From: Microvirga lotononidis
GTDB lineage: Bacteria > Pseudomonadota > Alphaproteobacteria > Rhizobiales > Beijerinckiaceae
DNA length: 64,000 bases
Direction: 5' to 3'
NCBI RefSeq assembly: GCF_034627025.1
Contig: NZ_CP141048.1
Span: 1,934,001 to 1,998,000 of the forward strand
Shown here: in pieces, positions 34,779 to 43,184 of the stretch
Layout of the letters: every line of letters starts with the position of its first letter
How positions within the stretch are numbered: the first letter of the stretch is position 1
The notes under the pieces: model-generated
What the model was told of the DNA's origin: nothing
The model's database searches: none
The model's input: the letters and a program-made list of their open reading frames with translations, nothing else
Program-made: the position numbers and the translations under genes

Positions 34779-34880
34779 CGGAGGTAAGTTTCGAAGGGAG
34801 GGAATGGGTTTCGTCTCGTGCTTCGGACGTGAAATCGAACTCACGTCCGATGCTCTAAGGTTTTGATTTTTGCATCTTTC

Positions 34881-34916
34881 CGCGCAAAACCGGTTCCCAC
34901 TTTTGCGTTCGATGCT
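34881..34916. repeat. 36-bp dispersed repeat, copy B
   Basis: CGCGCAAAACCGGTTCCCAC then TTTTGCGTTCGATGCT, one base different from copy A at 10421-10456. Like copy A it lies immediately downstream of a minus-strand gene (stop codon at 34924), in the same orientation relative to that gene. Confidence 0.8.
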
Positions 34917-34923
34917 CTAGATC

Positions 34924-36615
34924 CTAGGCCGCCTTGACGTCCTGGAGGAAGGTCGCCACCTCGCGGCCGAGGTCGTGGGAGTGGCGCGACAACTCCTGAG
35001 CGGCGCCGAGCACCTGGGAGGCGGCCGAACCGGTTTCCCCGGCGCCATGCTGCACATCGACGATGTTGCCGGTAACCGTTTCCGTACCGCGAGCCGCCTC
35101 CTGGACATTGCGGGCGATCTCGGCCGTCGCCGCGCCCTGCTCCTCCATGGCGGCCGCTATGGAGACGGAAATCTGCGACATCTCGGTGATGGTGCGGGCG
35201 ATTTCCTGGATGGCCGCGACCGTCTGCTGCGTCGCCTGCTGCACCGAGGCGATCTGGCCCGAGATCTCCTCAGTCGCCCGGGCGGTCTGGTTGGCCAGGT
35301 CTTTCACCTCCGAGGCCACCACGGCAAAGCCCTTGCCGGCTTCTCCCGCGCGGGCCGCCTCGATGGTGGCGTTGAGCGCCAGCAGGTTGGTCTGCCCGGC
35401 GATGGTGTTGATGAGCTGTACCACGTCGCCGATCTTGTCCGCCATGGAGGCGAGTTCCTGGACGGTCCCGTTGGTGCGCTGAGCCCCTTCGACGGCCCGC
35501 TCGGCGATCTGCGAGGACTGCGCGACCTGGCCGGCGATCTCGCGGATCGAGATCGACAGCTCCTCGGTAGCCGCTGCCACCGTCTGCACGTTGGCCGAAG
35601 TCTGCTGCGCGACCGAGGCCACGGCAACGGACTGGTTGGTCGTCTGCCCGGCGATGGCCGTCATGGACTGGGCCGTGGCCTCCATCTCGGTGGCCGCCGA
35701 GGACAGCCCCTGCGTCAGGGCCGAGACGTTGAGCTCGAAGCGCTTGGTGAGCTGGTCGAGGAGTTCGGCGCGGCGCATCTTGGCCTGGTTCTCGGCCTCC
35801 TGCGCGGCGGCGAGCCGGCGCGCCTCGACGGCATTGTCCTTGAACACCTGCAACGAGCGGGCGAGCGCCCCGACCTCGTCCTTGCGCTCGGTGCCGCTCA
35901 CGCTCACCGACAGGTCGCCGTTCGCCAGCCGGTTCATGGAACCGGCAACGCCGTTCAATGGACGGGCAACGCCATAGACCATGATGGCCGCCAGCAGCGA
36001 GGTGGCGAGCGTCAGGCCGATGACGGAAGCGACGATCAGCTGCGTCGAGGTGAACGACGCGAGATCGGCTGCGTGGATTTTCCCCTGGTTGAGAGCCTGG
36101 ACGTTGGCCTCGATCCTCTGGTCGAGCATCTGCATCGCCTTGTCGTGCAAGGCTTGTCCCTCGCCCGTCGACAGCTTGAAAGCTTCGTCGCTTTCGTTGA
36201 GCTGCGTGTGGGCAATGCTCCGCCCCATGACGTCGAAGTATTCCTCGACGGTCTTCTTCAGCGCCTCGTTGGAGCTGCGGATCTCGGGCGTATCGGACAA
36301 AGCGATGAGAGTGTCGAAGTCCCTGAGCGTCGCTTCCTTGGCATTCTTGAAGTGCTGGTCATAGATGAGGATCTGCTCGATCCGCGTCTCGATGATCAGG
36401 TTCTTTTCCTGAATCGCCGCCTCGTTGACATTCGCCTTGGCGCTGAGCGCCGTGCTGCGGCGGGCAGCCTGCACGTCGACGATCTGCTGGGTCGCGCTGG
36501 CGAGCGTGTCGAGGCTGGATTTGGCAAAGACGATCAAGCCGATCGTCACGGCGATGAACAATGCCACCGGAATGGTCAGTTTCGTAATCAGCTTAAAATT
36601 GTTGAGAGCTCTCAT
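34924..36615 (-). CDS. Methyl-accepting chemotaxis protein, four-helix-bundle sensor (paralogue 1)
   Basis: 563 residues from the ATG at 36615 ([20 protein letters not shown]). TM1 is near residues 11-31. A helical periplasmic sensor domain runs to about 185 and TM2 is near 188-208. The HAMP domain begins at [21 protein letters not shown] cytoplasmic signalling domain follows, with the hairpin tip [20 protein letters not shown], the usual [20 protein letters not shown], and a C-terminal coil ending LQDVKAA without a CheR pentapeptide. It senses a ligand and signals to CheA. It is a tandem paralogue of the next gene, with its own terminator at 34753. Confidence 0.94.
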   Translation of the reverse strand: MRALNNFKLITKLTIPVALFIAVTIGLIVFAKSSLDTLASATQQIVDVQAARRSTALSAKANVNEAAIQEKNLIIETRIEQILIYDQHFKNAKEATLRDFDTLIALSDTPEIRSSNEALKKTVEEYFDVMGRSIAHTQLNESDEAFKLSTGEGQALHDKAMQMLDQRIEANVQALNQGKIHAADLASFTSTQLIVASVIGLTLATSLLAAIMVYGVARPLNGVAGSMNRLANGDLSVSVSGTERKDEVGALARSLQVFKDNAVEARRLAAAQEAENQAKMRRAELLDQLTKRFELNVSALTQGLSSAATEMEATAQSMTAIAGQTTNQSVAVASVAQQTSANVQTVAAATEELSISIREIAGQVAQSSQIAERAVEGAQRTNGTVQELASMADKIGDVVQLINTIAGQTNLLALNATIEAARAGEAGKGFAVVASEVKDLANQTARATEEISGQIASVQQATQQTVAAIQEIARTITEMSQISVSIAAAMEEQGAATAEIARNVQEAARGTETVTGNIVDVQHGAGETGSAASQVLGAAQELSRHSHDLGREVATFLQDVKAA

Positions 36616-36776
36616 TGTCTTCTCGCTATCCTGTCCACGTTCCCGCGGACGGTGCATGCGTCCTGCGACGCGCAGAAATTTCAGCCTGTCAGGAATTAGC
36701 TCCTGGAGCTTGTGCCAAGCTGAGCTTTTTATGGAGCTGTCGCCGGAGGGCGGGTAAGGGCTCGCCATGAAACGAA

Positions 36777-36800
36777 AGGGCCGCTGTTCGCAGCGGCCCT
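36777..36800 (-). terminator. Intrinsic terminator of the second chemoreceptor gene
   Basis: AGGGCCGCTG, TTCG, CAGCGGCCCT; on the minus strand the tail is TTCGTTTC. It lies 29 bp after the stop of the upstream paralogue, so the two chemoreceptors are probably separate transcripts. Confidence 0.75.
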
Positions 36801-36828
36801 CTGATTCTGCGAGGATGTATCCGGCGCC

Positions 36829-38526
36829 TCAGGCGGCTTTGACACCCTGGAGGAAGGTCTCGACCTCGCGGCCCAGATCATGGGAATGGCGCGACAGTTC
36901 CTGAGCGGCGCCGAGCACTTGGCTGGCCGCTGCCCCGGTCTCTCCGGCGCCATGCTGCACGTCTTCGATGCTGCCCGTGACCGCCTCGGTGCCACGTGCC
37001 GCCTCCTGCACGTTGCGGGCGATCTCGGCGGTCGCCGCGCCCTGCTCCTCCATGGCGGCCGCAATCGACGTCGAGATCTGGCTCATCTCGGTGATGGTGC
37101 GGGCGATCTCCTGGATGGCCGCGACCGTCTGCTGCGTCGCCTGCTGCACCGAGGCGATCTGGCTCGAGATTTCGTCGGTCGCCTTGGCCGTCTGGCTCGC
37201 CAGCTCCTTGACCTCGGTCGCCACCACGGCAAAGCCCTTGCCGGCTTCGCCCGCGCGGGCCGCCTCGATGGTGGCGTTGAGCGCCAGCAGGTTCGTCTGC
37301 CCGGCGATGGTGTTGATGAGTTGCACCACGTCGCCGATCTTGGCCGCGGTCGAGGCCAGATCCTGCACCGCCGCATCGGTGCGGCGCGCTCCCTGGACGG
37401 CCCTGTCGGCGATCTGCGACGACTGCGCCACCTGGCCGGCGATCTCGCGGATCGAGATCGACAGCTCCTCGGTAGCCGCCGCCACCGTCTGCACGTTGGC
37501 CGAAGTCTGCTGGGCAGCGGACGAGACAGTGACGGATTGCTGCGTGGTCTGTCCGGCGATCGCGGTCATGGACTGGGCGGTGGCCTCCATCTCGGTGGCC
37601 GCCGAGGACAGCCCTTGCGTCAGGGCCGAGACGTTGAGCTCGAAGCGCTTGGTGAGCTGATCGAGGAGTTCGGCGCGGCGCATCTTGGCCTGGTTCTCGG
37701 CCTCCTGCGCGGCGGCGAGCTGGCGCGCCTCGACGGCGTTGTCCTTGAACACCTGCAGCGAGCGGGCGAGCGCCCCGACCTCGTCCTTGCGCTCCGTGCC
37801 GCTCACGCTCACCGACAGGTCGCCGTTCGCCAACTGTCCCATGGAGCCGGTAACCCGGTTCAGCGGACGCGTAATGGCCATCACGACGATGGAGCCGAGC
37901 AAAGCGATGGCGATGCTCAGGCCGATGACTGACGACACGATGAGCGTGGTGGAGGTGCTGGATGCCAGCGCTTCCGCGTCCTCCGACGCCTGGTCGAGCG
38001 CCTTCTGATTGACGGCGATGCGCTCGTTCAGAAGGTCGCGAACCTTCATGCGGAGATCGCGTCCTTCGCCGTTGGAGATCTGAAGGGCGGAGAAATCGTC
38101 GTCCTGCATGCCATGAGCGACGCTCTTGTCCATGAGCGCGAAGTATTTGCCGAGAGTCGCCTTGATGTCCTCGTTGACGGCACGGCGCTCCGCATTCTCG
38201 GAAAGGGCAATCAGCTCGTCGGCACGTTGCATGGCGAGCTTCTTGTATTGCTGATAGACGGCTTCCGCGCTCTTGAGCCGGTCCTGCTCGGTCGAGGAGA
38301 ACAGGATCAGGTTCTTTTCCTGGATGCTGGCCTCGTTCACTTCGGCGTTGATGCTCAGGATGGCGACCAGACGGGCCGTTTCGACATCCGTCACTTTCTT
38401 GGCGTCGGCACTGAGGGTGTCCAATCCGTTTTTCGCAACCGCGATCAAGCCGATGGTGATAGCGACAAAGATCGTTGTCGGAATCGCCAGTTTGACGATC
38501 AATTTCAAGTTGTTCAGAAAACGCAT
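36829..38526 (-). CDS. Methyl-accepting chemotaxis protein, four-helix-bundle sensor (paralogue 2)
   Basis: 565 residues from the ATG at 38526 ([20 protein letters not shown]). Layout as in paralogue 1: TM1, helical periplasmic domain, TM2, HAMP, signalling domain. From the HAMP onward the two proteins are nearly identical, including the exact segment [20 protein letters not shown] and the tip [17 protein letters not shown]. The periplasmic sensors differ at most positions. So the pair arose by tandem duplication and then diverged only in ligand sensing, or the cytoplasmic half is kept alike by gene conversion. The AT-rich stretch upstream at 38600-38720 probably holds its promoter. Confidence 0.94.
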   Translation of the reverse strand: MRFLNNLKLIVKLAIPTTIFVAITIGLIAVAKNGLDTLSADAKKVTDVETARLVAILSINAEVNEASIQEKNLILFSSTEQDRLKSAEAVYQQYKKLAMQRADELIALSENAERRAVNEDIKATLGKYFALMDKSVAHGMQDDDFSALQISNGEGRDLRMKVRDLLNERIAVNQKALDQASEDAEALASSTSTTLIVSSVIGLSIAIALLGSIVVMAITRPLNRVTGSMGQLANGDLSVSVSGTERKDEVGALARSLQVFKDNAVEARQLAAAQEAENQAKMRRAELLDQLTKRFELNVSALTQGLSSAATEMEATAQSMTAIAGQTTQQSVTVSSAAQQTSANVQTVAAATEELSISIREIAGQVAQSSQIADRAVQGARRTDAAVQDLASTAAKIGDVVQLINTIAGQTNLLALNATIEAARAGEAGKGFAVVATEVKELASQTAKATDEISSQIASVQQATQQTVAAIQEIARTITEMSQISTSIAAAMEEQGAATAEIARNVQEAARGTEAVTGSIEDVQHGAGETGAAASQVLGAAQELSRHSHDLGREVETFLQGVKAA

Positions 38527-38589
38527 GGTCCCTCGACAGCCTGCCCGCAACCCCGCGGAAGGCGCGCGCCCCCACGACGCGCTTACAGC

Positions 38590-38777
38590 AGGCCTTTTTA
38601 CTTAATAGCGTTGTCTGTTACGTGTCGCATTACGGGAAATTACTTAGATGATGGGTTTTTTGTAGTAAAATATCTTGAATTTTCTGATGGTCGTTAATCA
38701 TATTTTCATATCTAAATGATGCCGCAGGTTAAAGACGCAGTCTCTGCCGGCCTGTTCTCTCCTTGAGGAGAGAACAG
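38590..38777. promoter_or_regulatory. AT-rich intergenic region with a 12-bp palindrome
   Basis: From about 38600 to 38720 the base composition drops far below that of the flanking genes (runs such as TTTTTTGTAGTAAAATATCTTG and TCATATTTTCATATC). It ends with CTGTTCTCTCCT-TG-AGGAGAGAACAG at 38752-38777. The first part probably carries the chemoreceptor promoter. The palindrome lies 69 bp past the trpS stop and has no U-run, so it may be an operator or a processing hairpin. No gene is seen here. Confidence 0.5.
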
Positions 38778-38845
38778 ATACATCCTGCTTGAATAATCTC
38801 GACCCAGACTGGATGCGGTGCCGAGATCAGGCAGGTATTGGAGCT

Positions 38846-39913
38846 TTAAGACGCGGCTATACTCTGTCTTTGACGATGCGTCCCGAGCCTCGCCTCCGCG
38901 AAGGTGAACAACCCGAGGCCCGCGCGGATCTCGTCCAAGGTCGCCTGGGTCCGGGTCCGTGCCGCCGAAGTGCCGGTCCGCAGCAGATCCAGAACATAGC
39001 CGGCGTCGCGCTCCAGGGCCGAGCGGCGCTCCCGAATCGGCGCGAGAAGGCTCTGGAGGATATCCTCCAGACGGCGCTTGACCGCAGCATCCCCGAGGCC
39101 TCCGTGGCGATACCGCGCCTTCAGATCTTCGACCGCTGCACGGTCGTCGTCGAAGGCGTCGAGATAGGTGAAGACGACGTTGCCTTCCACCGTGCCCGGG
39201 TCGGAAGCACGCAGGTGGTTGGGGTCCGTGTACATGCGCCGCACGGCGTCGCGGATCTCATCGGGCGTGGCGGACAGGGAAATGGCATTGCCCTGGGACT
39301 TGCTCATCTTCGCCTTGCCGTCGACGCCGGGCAGGCGCCCGACGGCAGGGATCAGGGCCCGCGCTTCGGGAAGAACATCGCGGCCGACCTGCCGGTTGAG
39401 ACGACGGACGATCTCGTTGGTCTGCTCGATCAGCGGAGCCTGATCTTCGCCCACGGGAACGACATTCGCCTTGAATCCGGTGATGTCGGCCGCCTGCGCG
39501 GCCGGGTAGCAGAGGAAGCCTGCGGGAATATCGCGCCCGAAGCCGCGAGCCTGAATCTCGTCCTTGATCGTCGGGTTGCGCTCGAGGCGCGCGACGGTGA
39601 CGAAGTTGAGATAGAGCAGGGTCAGTTCGGCAAGCGCCGGCAGGCCCGATTGCACGCAGATCGTCGTCTGGTCCGGATCGATGCCGACGGCCAGATAATC
39701 GAGCGCGACCTCGAGCACGTTCCGGCGCACCTTGGCGGGGTCGGACGCATTGTCGGTGAGGGCCTGCGTATCGGCCAGAAGCAGATACTGCCTGTGGCTA
39801 TGCTGCAGGGCGACGCGGTTCTTCAGGGATCCGACATAATGGCCGAGATGAAGCGGGCCGGTGGTCCGGTCTCCGGTCAGAATGACGGGGCGTTGGTCGA
39901 TGTCGACGGACAT
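38846..39913 (-). CDS. trpS: Tryptophanyl-tRNA synthetase, streptococcal/TrpRS-II-like type
   Basis: 355 residues of a class I synthetase. HIGH appears as [15 protein letters not shown] (residues 19-33) and KMSKS as [13 protein letters not shown] (around 202). [39 protein letters not shown] and [20 protein letters not shown] look like the enzyme of streptococci and lactobacilli rather than the usual alphaproteobacterial TrpRS, whose start normally reads SGVQPTGNLHLGNYLG. This is probably a second, auxiliary enzyme; the housekeeping copy would be elsewhere. A structured 200-bp leader precedes it. Confidence 0.9.
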   Translation of the reverse strand: MSVDIDQRPVILTGDRTTGPLHLGHYVGSLKNRVALQHSHRQYLLLADTQALTDNASDPAKVRRNVLEVALDYLAVGIDPDQTTICVQSGLPALAELTLLYLNFVTVARLERNPTIKDEIQARGFGRDIPAGFLCYPAAQAADITGFKANVVPVGEDQAPLIEQTNEIVRRLNRQVGRDVLPEARALIPAVGRLPGVDGKAKMSKSQGNAISLSATPDEIRDAVRRMYTDPNHLRASDPGTVEGNVVFTYLDAFDDDRAAVEDLKARYRHGGLGDAAVKRRLEDILQSLLAPIRERRSALERDAGYVLDLLRTGTSAARTRTQATLDEIRAGLGLFTFAEARLGTHRQRQSIAAS

Positions 39914-39929
39914 GGGGCTTCTCCAGATG

Positions 39930-40080
39930 AGAGCCGCCGTGACGTAGGACTGGATCGGAAAATGACGAACGATGCCTGCCGTACACGGCGGCTACGTTCG
40001 TTGTGATAGACATGACGACGTGCCGCTCCTGTCAGGAGCGCCACCAAAGAATTGCGGTCGTGGTCGCACGGTCTATCATG
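39930..40080 (-). promoter_or_regulatory. Structured leader upstream of trpS
   Basis: Read on the minus strand there is GCTCCT-GA-CAGGAGC, then ACGAACG pairing with CGTTCGT across 23 nt that themselves hold GCCG-ccgtgta-CGGC. A short open frame starting ATGTCTATCACAACG overlaps the stems but has no run of Trp codons, so it is not a classical trp attenuator. It could be a protein- or RNA-responsive leader, or chance folding in GC-rich DNA. Confidence 0.35.
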
Positions 40081-40128
40081 GGCGAAGGAATGCCACGGGC
40101 GCGGCACTCCCGCAAGAGCCCTGACGGC

Positions 40129-41016
40129 TCAGAGCACCACGATGCCGGCGTGCTTGGCCTTGTTGTCGGGCTCCACGTGGATTGTGATGAGCGCGTCCTT
40201 CACGTCCTCCTTGAGGGCGCGCTCAAGGCGGTCGCAGATGTCGTGGGCGTCGGTCACGCTCATCTGGCCCGGCACGACGAGATGAAAGTCGATGAAGGTC
40301 ATCCGGCCGGCATGACGCGTGCGCAGGTCGTGGGCCTCGATGGCGCCTTGCGCATTGACGGCGATGATCTCGCGGACGCGGCTCAACGTGGTCTCGGGAA
40401 GAGCCTCGTCCATGAGGCCGCCGATGCTTTCCTTCATCAGGCCCCAGCCGGACCAGAGAATGTTGACGGCAACCAGGGCCGCGAGGGCGGAATCGAGCCA
40501 GTGCCATCCGGTGAAGGGAACGAGCAGAAGACCGATCAGGACGCCCGCCGAGGTCATCACATCCGTGAAGAGGTGGCGTCCGTCGGCCACGAGGGCGGGC
40601 GAGCGCATCCGCCGTCCGCGGTTGATCAGCACCCAGGACCAGAATGCATTGATGACGCCGGCGATCGCATTGATCGCAAGGCCCTCCATGGGAGCATCGA
40701 TCATCTTCGGCGAGAGGAATCCGTAATAGGATTCCCGCAGGATGGCCAGCGCCGCCACGATGATCAGCACGCCTTCGAGAACGGCGGAAAAATATTCTAC
40801 CTTGTGATGTCCGTAAGGATGGTTCGCATCCGCCGGTGCAGCGCTCACGCGCACGGCCAGAAAGGCCGCAACCGCCGTCACCACGTTGATGACGCTCTCC
40901 AGCGCATCCGAATAGAGCGCAATGCTGCCCGTGATGTAATAGGCGGCATATTTCAGGCCGAAAACAACGGCGCCGATGAATATGCTGCCGAGGGCAAGTT
41001 TCTGAATCTTGTCCAT
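40129..41016 (-). CDS. Cation diffusion facilitator family metal transporter
   Basis: 295 residues with six membrane helices. The CDF hallmarks are LYSDALESVINVVTAVAAFL (TM2 metal-site Asp), NHPYGHHKVEYFSAVLEG after it, and the TM5 HxxxD-type site in LVADGRHLFTDVMTSAGVLI. The cytoplasmic C-terminal domain (HDLRTRHAGRMTFIDFHLVV, ITIHVEPDNKAKHAG) has the ferredoxin-like metal-sensing fold. It exports Zn, Co, Mn or Fe by proton antiport; the His-rich sites favour zinc. The ATG at 41016 gives the proper N-terminus; a longer frame to 41106 adds no homology. Confidence 0.93.
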   Translation of the reverse strand: MDKIQKLALGSIFIGAVVFGLKYAAYYITGSIALYSDALESVINVVTAVAAFLAVRVSAAPADANHPYGHHKVEYFSAVLEGVLIIVAALAILRESYYGFLSPKMIDAPMEGLAINAIAGVINAFWSWVLINRGRRMRSPALVADGRHLFTDVMTSAGVLIGLLLVPFTGWHWLDSALAALVAVNILWSGWGLMKESIGGLMDEALPETTLSRVREIIAVNAQGAIEAHDLRTRHAGRMTFIDFHLVVPGQMSVTDAHDICDRLERALKEDVKDALITIHVEPDNKAKHAGIVVL

Positions 41017-41206
41017 GGCGCGATACGTAACTGAGAGTGCGGCGGGAAACGAGGCGCTCTTATAGACCGTGTTCTGCGAGGCGCAAGATCTTGTTTTTAC
41101 TTGCAATTCGTTTGCAAAATCATGTCAGGGAAAAGTGTTTCCTGTGCAGGTCGGGCCTGAGATCGGCCAAGCAGAGACAGTGAGGATCATGGCCGCGGCG
41201 GACCGA

Positions 41207-43183
41207 TCATTCCGGGAGGGCGGTCGCCTTGAGCAGAAGCTTCCCGTAATACGCCGACAGGGAGGGGACGAGCGTCTGGCAGCGGCGGGCGAGTTCGAGC
41301 GCTTCCACGCGCCGGCCGGCGCGGATGCTGTCGAGCAGCGTGCGATGCAGATCCATCAGCTCCACCAGGGCCGGATCTTGGCGCTGCGAGGCGGGCGCAA
41401 CGATGGTGAAGATCGCCGTCTTCTCGGCACGCCCCTTCACGGCGATGCGATCGAGCTCGATCAGCACGAAATGGTCCTGCAGCGCTTTTGCCGTTGCGGG
41501 ACCGAGCACGATGGAGACGCCGTATTCCTTCGACAGGCTTTCCAGGCGTGAAGCGAGGTTCACCGTATCGCCGAGGACGGAGTAATCGTAGCGCCAGCGC
41601 GAGCCGACATTGCCGACCACGCAATCGCCGGTATTGATACCGACGCCGATGGCGAAGGAGGGGGCATCCTCGCCCTGTTCGCGCCGCAGTTCGGCATTCA
41701 GGATCTTGACCGCATCCAGCATGCCCATGGCCGCGCGGGCGGCGCGCAGAGGATGGTCGGGGCTCGGCAGCGGCGCATTCCAGAACGCCATGACGCAGTC
41801 GCCGATATACTTGTCGATGGTGCCGCCTTCCGTGAGCACGGCGGCGGACAACGGATCGAGCAGGCGGTTGATCAATGTCGTCAGCCGCTCCGGCTCGTCC
41901 TTCAGCTTCTCCGACAGGGTCGTGAAGCCGCGCACGTCGCAGAACAGGATCGAGAGATTGCGGCGCTCGCCTCCGAGCTTCAAGGCGGCCGGGTCGCGCG
42001 CGAGCTGCGCCACGAGGTCCGGCGAGAGATAGCGCGAGAAGGCCTCCGACACCGTGCGACGCAGCTGGCGCTCGCGAGCGTAGTCGAGACCGAACCGCGC
42101 GCCGAACACCGCCAGCGCTGCTGCCGCCGGCATGGCGGGCGGCATCCAGACTCGGCCGAAGCGGAGCACGACCCAGGATCCCGCGATGAAGAAGGCGAGC
42201 AGGAAGGCTGCCGCGAGCCCGGTCCGCCAGGAGACACCATGGGCCGAGAAGGCAGCGGCGAGCAGGGCTCCAGCAATCACCAGAAGCGCCATGACGAGCC
42301 GCGGCACGGGCAGAACGTAGAGATTATGGCGAAGATTATCGAGGATCGTGGCCTGTGCTTCCACGCCGGCCGTAAGAGTTCCTTCGGTCAGCGTATAGGG
42401 CGTCGGGAAGGTATCGGGCGCGCCGATATCGGCGGTGGTCGCCTGCTTGAGGCTCAGGCCCACCAGGACGACCTGATCCTTGAAGAAGCCGGGCGGCAGA
42501 AAATGCGTCGGATCGAGAGCCTGATAATAGGAGACGGTCGGGTAGGAGCGGGCCGGCCCGAAGAACTGGATCAGCGCGCCCGAGGGAGCTACGGCCTGCG
42601 GTTCGCCCTTCAGGCGCAGCGCTTCGGCGGCGAAGCTGTCCTGCATCTGCGGCATGCGGCGCAGATAGGCATCCCCGTCGAGATCTACGGAGGCCACGCC
42701 GGTGGCCGCACCGGCATCGAGGAAGGGATCGAGCGGACTGACGCGGGTCACCTGAACGCCTTGAGACAGGAGCGTCGTCACGTCGTCGGCGGCCAGCACC
42801 ACGTCGGGACCGAGCACCTTCGCGAAAGCCGCATCGGCTTCCTCCGTAGTGGGATCGGCGAAGATGACGTCGAAAGCGATCGCCTTCGCGCCCGCGGCAC
42901 GCAGACTCTCGACCAGTCTGGCGTGAAGCTCCCGCGACCAGGGCCAGCGCTGGCCGATCTCCCCGATGGACGGTTCGTCGATGGCCACGATCACGGCGCC
43001 AGGCCGCGTCGGCAGGGGCGGCGAGACGACCGAGAGAATGTCGTAGAGCCGCGCTTCGATGAGATGGAAGGGTGGGAAATAGAGGACCGGCATCAGCAGC
43101 GCCGCGATGAGCCCCGCCATGACGAAATGGCGCCAGAGAGGCTCGCGCCCGTGATCGACCGCTGCCGGCCTTTCGCCGCTCAC
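41207..43183 (-). CDS. CHASE2-domain adenylate cyclase (class III)
   Basis: 658 residues from a GTG start at 43183. TM1 (VMAGLIAALLMPVLYFPPF) is followed by an extracytoplasmic CHASE2 sensor to about residue 300 (VAIDEPSIGEIGQRWPWSRE, AKAIAFDVIFADPTTEEADA). Three more membrane helices lie at about 310-375 and the cyclase domain at about 405-600. The metal aspartates are Asp416 (FCDVRGFTTLSEK) and Asp462 (DKYIGDCVMAFWNAP). Lys458 and the YSVLGDTVNLASRLE segment match ATP, not GTP, specificity. The start is 1 bp past the stop of the FecR-barrel gene, so the two are translationally coupled. Confidence 0.94.
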   Translation of the reverse strand: MSGERPAAVDHGREPLWRHFVMAGLIAALLMPVLYFPPFHLIEARLYDILSVVSPPLPTRPGAVIVAIDEPSIGEIGQRWPWSRELHARLVESLRAAGAKAIAFDVIFADPTTEEADAAFAKVLGPDVVLAADDVTTLLSQGVQVTRVSPLDPFLDAGAATGVASVDLDGDAYLRRMPQMQDSFAAEALRLKGEPQAVAPSGALIQFFGPARSYPTVSYYQALDPTHFLPPGFFKDQVVLVGLSLKQATTADIGAPDTFPTPYTLTEGTLTAGVEAQATILDNLRHNLYVLPVPRLVMALLVIAGALLAAAFSAHGVSWRTGLAAAFLLAFFIAGSWVVLRFGRVWMPPAMPAAAALAVFGARFGLDYARERQLRRTVSEAFSRYLSPDLVAQLARDPAALKLGGERRNLSILFCDVRGFTTLSEKLKDEPERLTTLINRLLDPLSAAVLTEGGTIDKYIGDCVMAFWNAPLPSPDHPLRAARAAMGMLDAVKILNAELRREQGEDAPSFAIGVGINTGDCVVGNVGSRWRYDYSVLGDTVNLASRLESLSKEYGVSIVLGPATAKALQDHFVLIELDRIAVKGRAEKTAIFTIVAPASQRQDPALVELMDLHRTLLDSIRAGRRVEALELARRCQTLVPSLSAYYGKLLLKATALPE

Positions 43184-43184
43184 T

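Larger units (their letters stand above)
34363..34923. other. Gene-free stretch of about 560 bp after the tRNA cluster
   Basis: I see no convincing coding gene. It contains a perfect hairpin GTGACT-CGA-AGTCAC (34420-34434), two GGGCCC palindromes just before it, a direct repeat CGATATCGCG at 34543-34552 and 34598-34607, the minus-strand terminator at 34753-34778 and the 36-bp repeat at 34881-34916. A tRNA 3' end is a common integration site, but no duplicated tRNA segment or integrase is visible. Confidence 0.6.

Noticed and set aside
34313..34923. Possible integrated element at the 3' end of tRNA-Gly
   Set aside because: No integrase, no duplicated tRNA 3' end and no foreign-looking gene follow; only a terminator, hairpins and a dispersed repeat are present.
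39798..40013. 71-codon frame in the trpS leader as a Trp-rich attenuator peptide
   Set aside because: The translation has no Trp codons, and the frame runs into trpS in another frame, so a classical trp-type attenuation is not supported.
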